From NCBI RefSeq assembly GCF_014305155.1, contig NZ_JACRUK010000008.1:42713-106712 (forward strand): a DNA stretch of 64,000 nucleotides. Direction: 5' to 3'. This DNA is from Flavobacterium muglaense. Its GTDB lineage: Bacteria; Bacteroidota; Bacteroidia; Flavobacteriales; Flavobacteriaceae. Position numbers and translations under genes: made by a program. Under the pieces are notes generated by a model. The model had not been told where the DNA came from, ran no database searches, and saw only the letters and a list, made by a program, of their open reading frames with translations. The stretch's first letter is position 1. Every line of letters starts with the position of its first letter. This document shows, in pieces, positions 63,696 to 64,000 of the stretch.

Positions 63696-63896
63696 TCATT
63701 CTCCTTGATCCATACTAAAAATACTATCCAAAACAGTTTCGGGATCATCTTTGCTGAACACTATTTGATGTTTTAATTTTAAAACTTTTTTCGTCAAAGT
63801 ACTTGGCATACTATCAATCATAGTGTTTACTTCAACAAAACTAACATCACCAGTAAGTACATTATAATCCATGGTTGATTGTCCGCCAGCTCCCAT
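63696..63896 (-). CDS. Possible small protein of unknown function
   Basis: 66 codons, ATG at 63896. It has no signal peptide and no motif I recognise. It is preceded by an AT-rich gap and on the same strand as the three genes downstream. Residues PSTLTKKVLKLKHQIVFSKDDPETVLDSIF suggest one helix. It might be a gene remnant. The last 100 bases of the window hold no other convincing frame. Confidence 0.35.
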   Translation of the reverse strand: MGAGGQSTMDYNVLTGDVSFVEVNTMIDSMPSTLTKKVLKLKHQIVFSKDDPETVLDSIFSMDQGE

Positions 63897-64000
63897 ATTA
63901 AAAGTATTAATACTAATTAATATTTAGAGGTGTAAAGTTATGTACTTATTTTAATTATTTGTAATCCAATGTGTTTATGCTTCATCATCTTAATAATTAG

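Noticed and set aside
63897..64000. Possible gene end entering from the right edge on the minus strand
   Set aside because: A short open frame of about 20 codons is present but has no distinguishing feature.

Overview
The window looks like a chromosomal stretch of a Flavobacterium species (Bacteroidota). The DNA is AT-rich, and start sites lack obvious Shine-Dalgarno sequences. Several promoters fit the flavobacterial TTG-N19/20-TAnnTTTG pattern. Marker families include a type IX secretion (T9SS) type B C-terminal domain, an Oar-like TonB receptor, an IPExxxVDY protein, a tyrosine ammonia-lyase very like the one I remember from F. johnsoniae, and a fused ABC permease/M1 peptidase. Most genes are ordinary chromosomal genes. 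I see no insertion sequence, prophage, CRISPR array, rRNA or tRNA.

Layout. 1-4.5 kb: the start of a WG-repeat protein, then tyrosine ammonia-lyase divergent from an O-methyltransferase and a flavin-dependent halogenase, which resembles the edge of a flexirubin-type aryl-polyene pigment locus. 4.5-12.6 kb: a secreted unknown, lepA, a 1350-residue T9SS-exported repeat protein and a phosphofructokinase-like kinase. 12.7-17.2 kb: a two-gene ABC transporter operon with the fused aminopeptidase. 17.4-22.6 kb: thiL, then a signalling block containing a NarL-type regulator, a TPR sensor kinase, an 88-residue exported peptide made of four identical 15-residue repeats, and a LytTR regulator whose phospho-acceptor Asp appears to be Glu. 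22.8-38 kb: housekeeping genes (glyS, comF, sodA, purF, a sugar kinase, rnhA, purN, acpP-fabF-rnc, pyk, a BI-1 protein, a PAS protein, dinB). 38-47 kb: CYTH, RlpA, a membrane protein, the Oar-like receptor, pgi and an M23 peptidase. 46-51 kb: aromatic amino-acid breakdown (tryptophan 2,3-dioxygenase-like, HPPD, homogentisate dioxygenase). 51-60 kb: patatin-Omp85, uvrC, Fic, an aspartoacylase-like enzyme, 5-formyl-THF cyclo-ligase and a PAP2/dual-specificity phosphatase fusion. 60.6-64 kb: several secreted proteins of unknown role.

The most interesting signals are as follows. (1) The tandem-repeat exported peptide has repeats that are identical in protein but differ at synonymous third positions, and it lies beside a TPR kinase and two regulators. 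(2) A dispersed structured repeat occurs three times. Two copies keep a TCTTT loop on perfect stems of different sequence, and one copy lies in the likely lepA leader. (3) The LytTR regulator has Glu at the phospho-acceptor position. (4) The TDO-like protein has PDEM where TDOs have HDEM.

All family assignments come from reading the sequence and remembered family knowledge; no database search was run.
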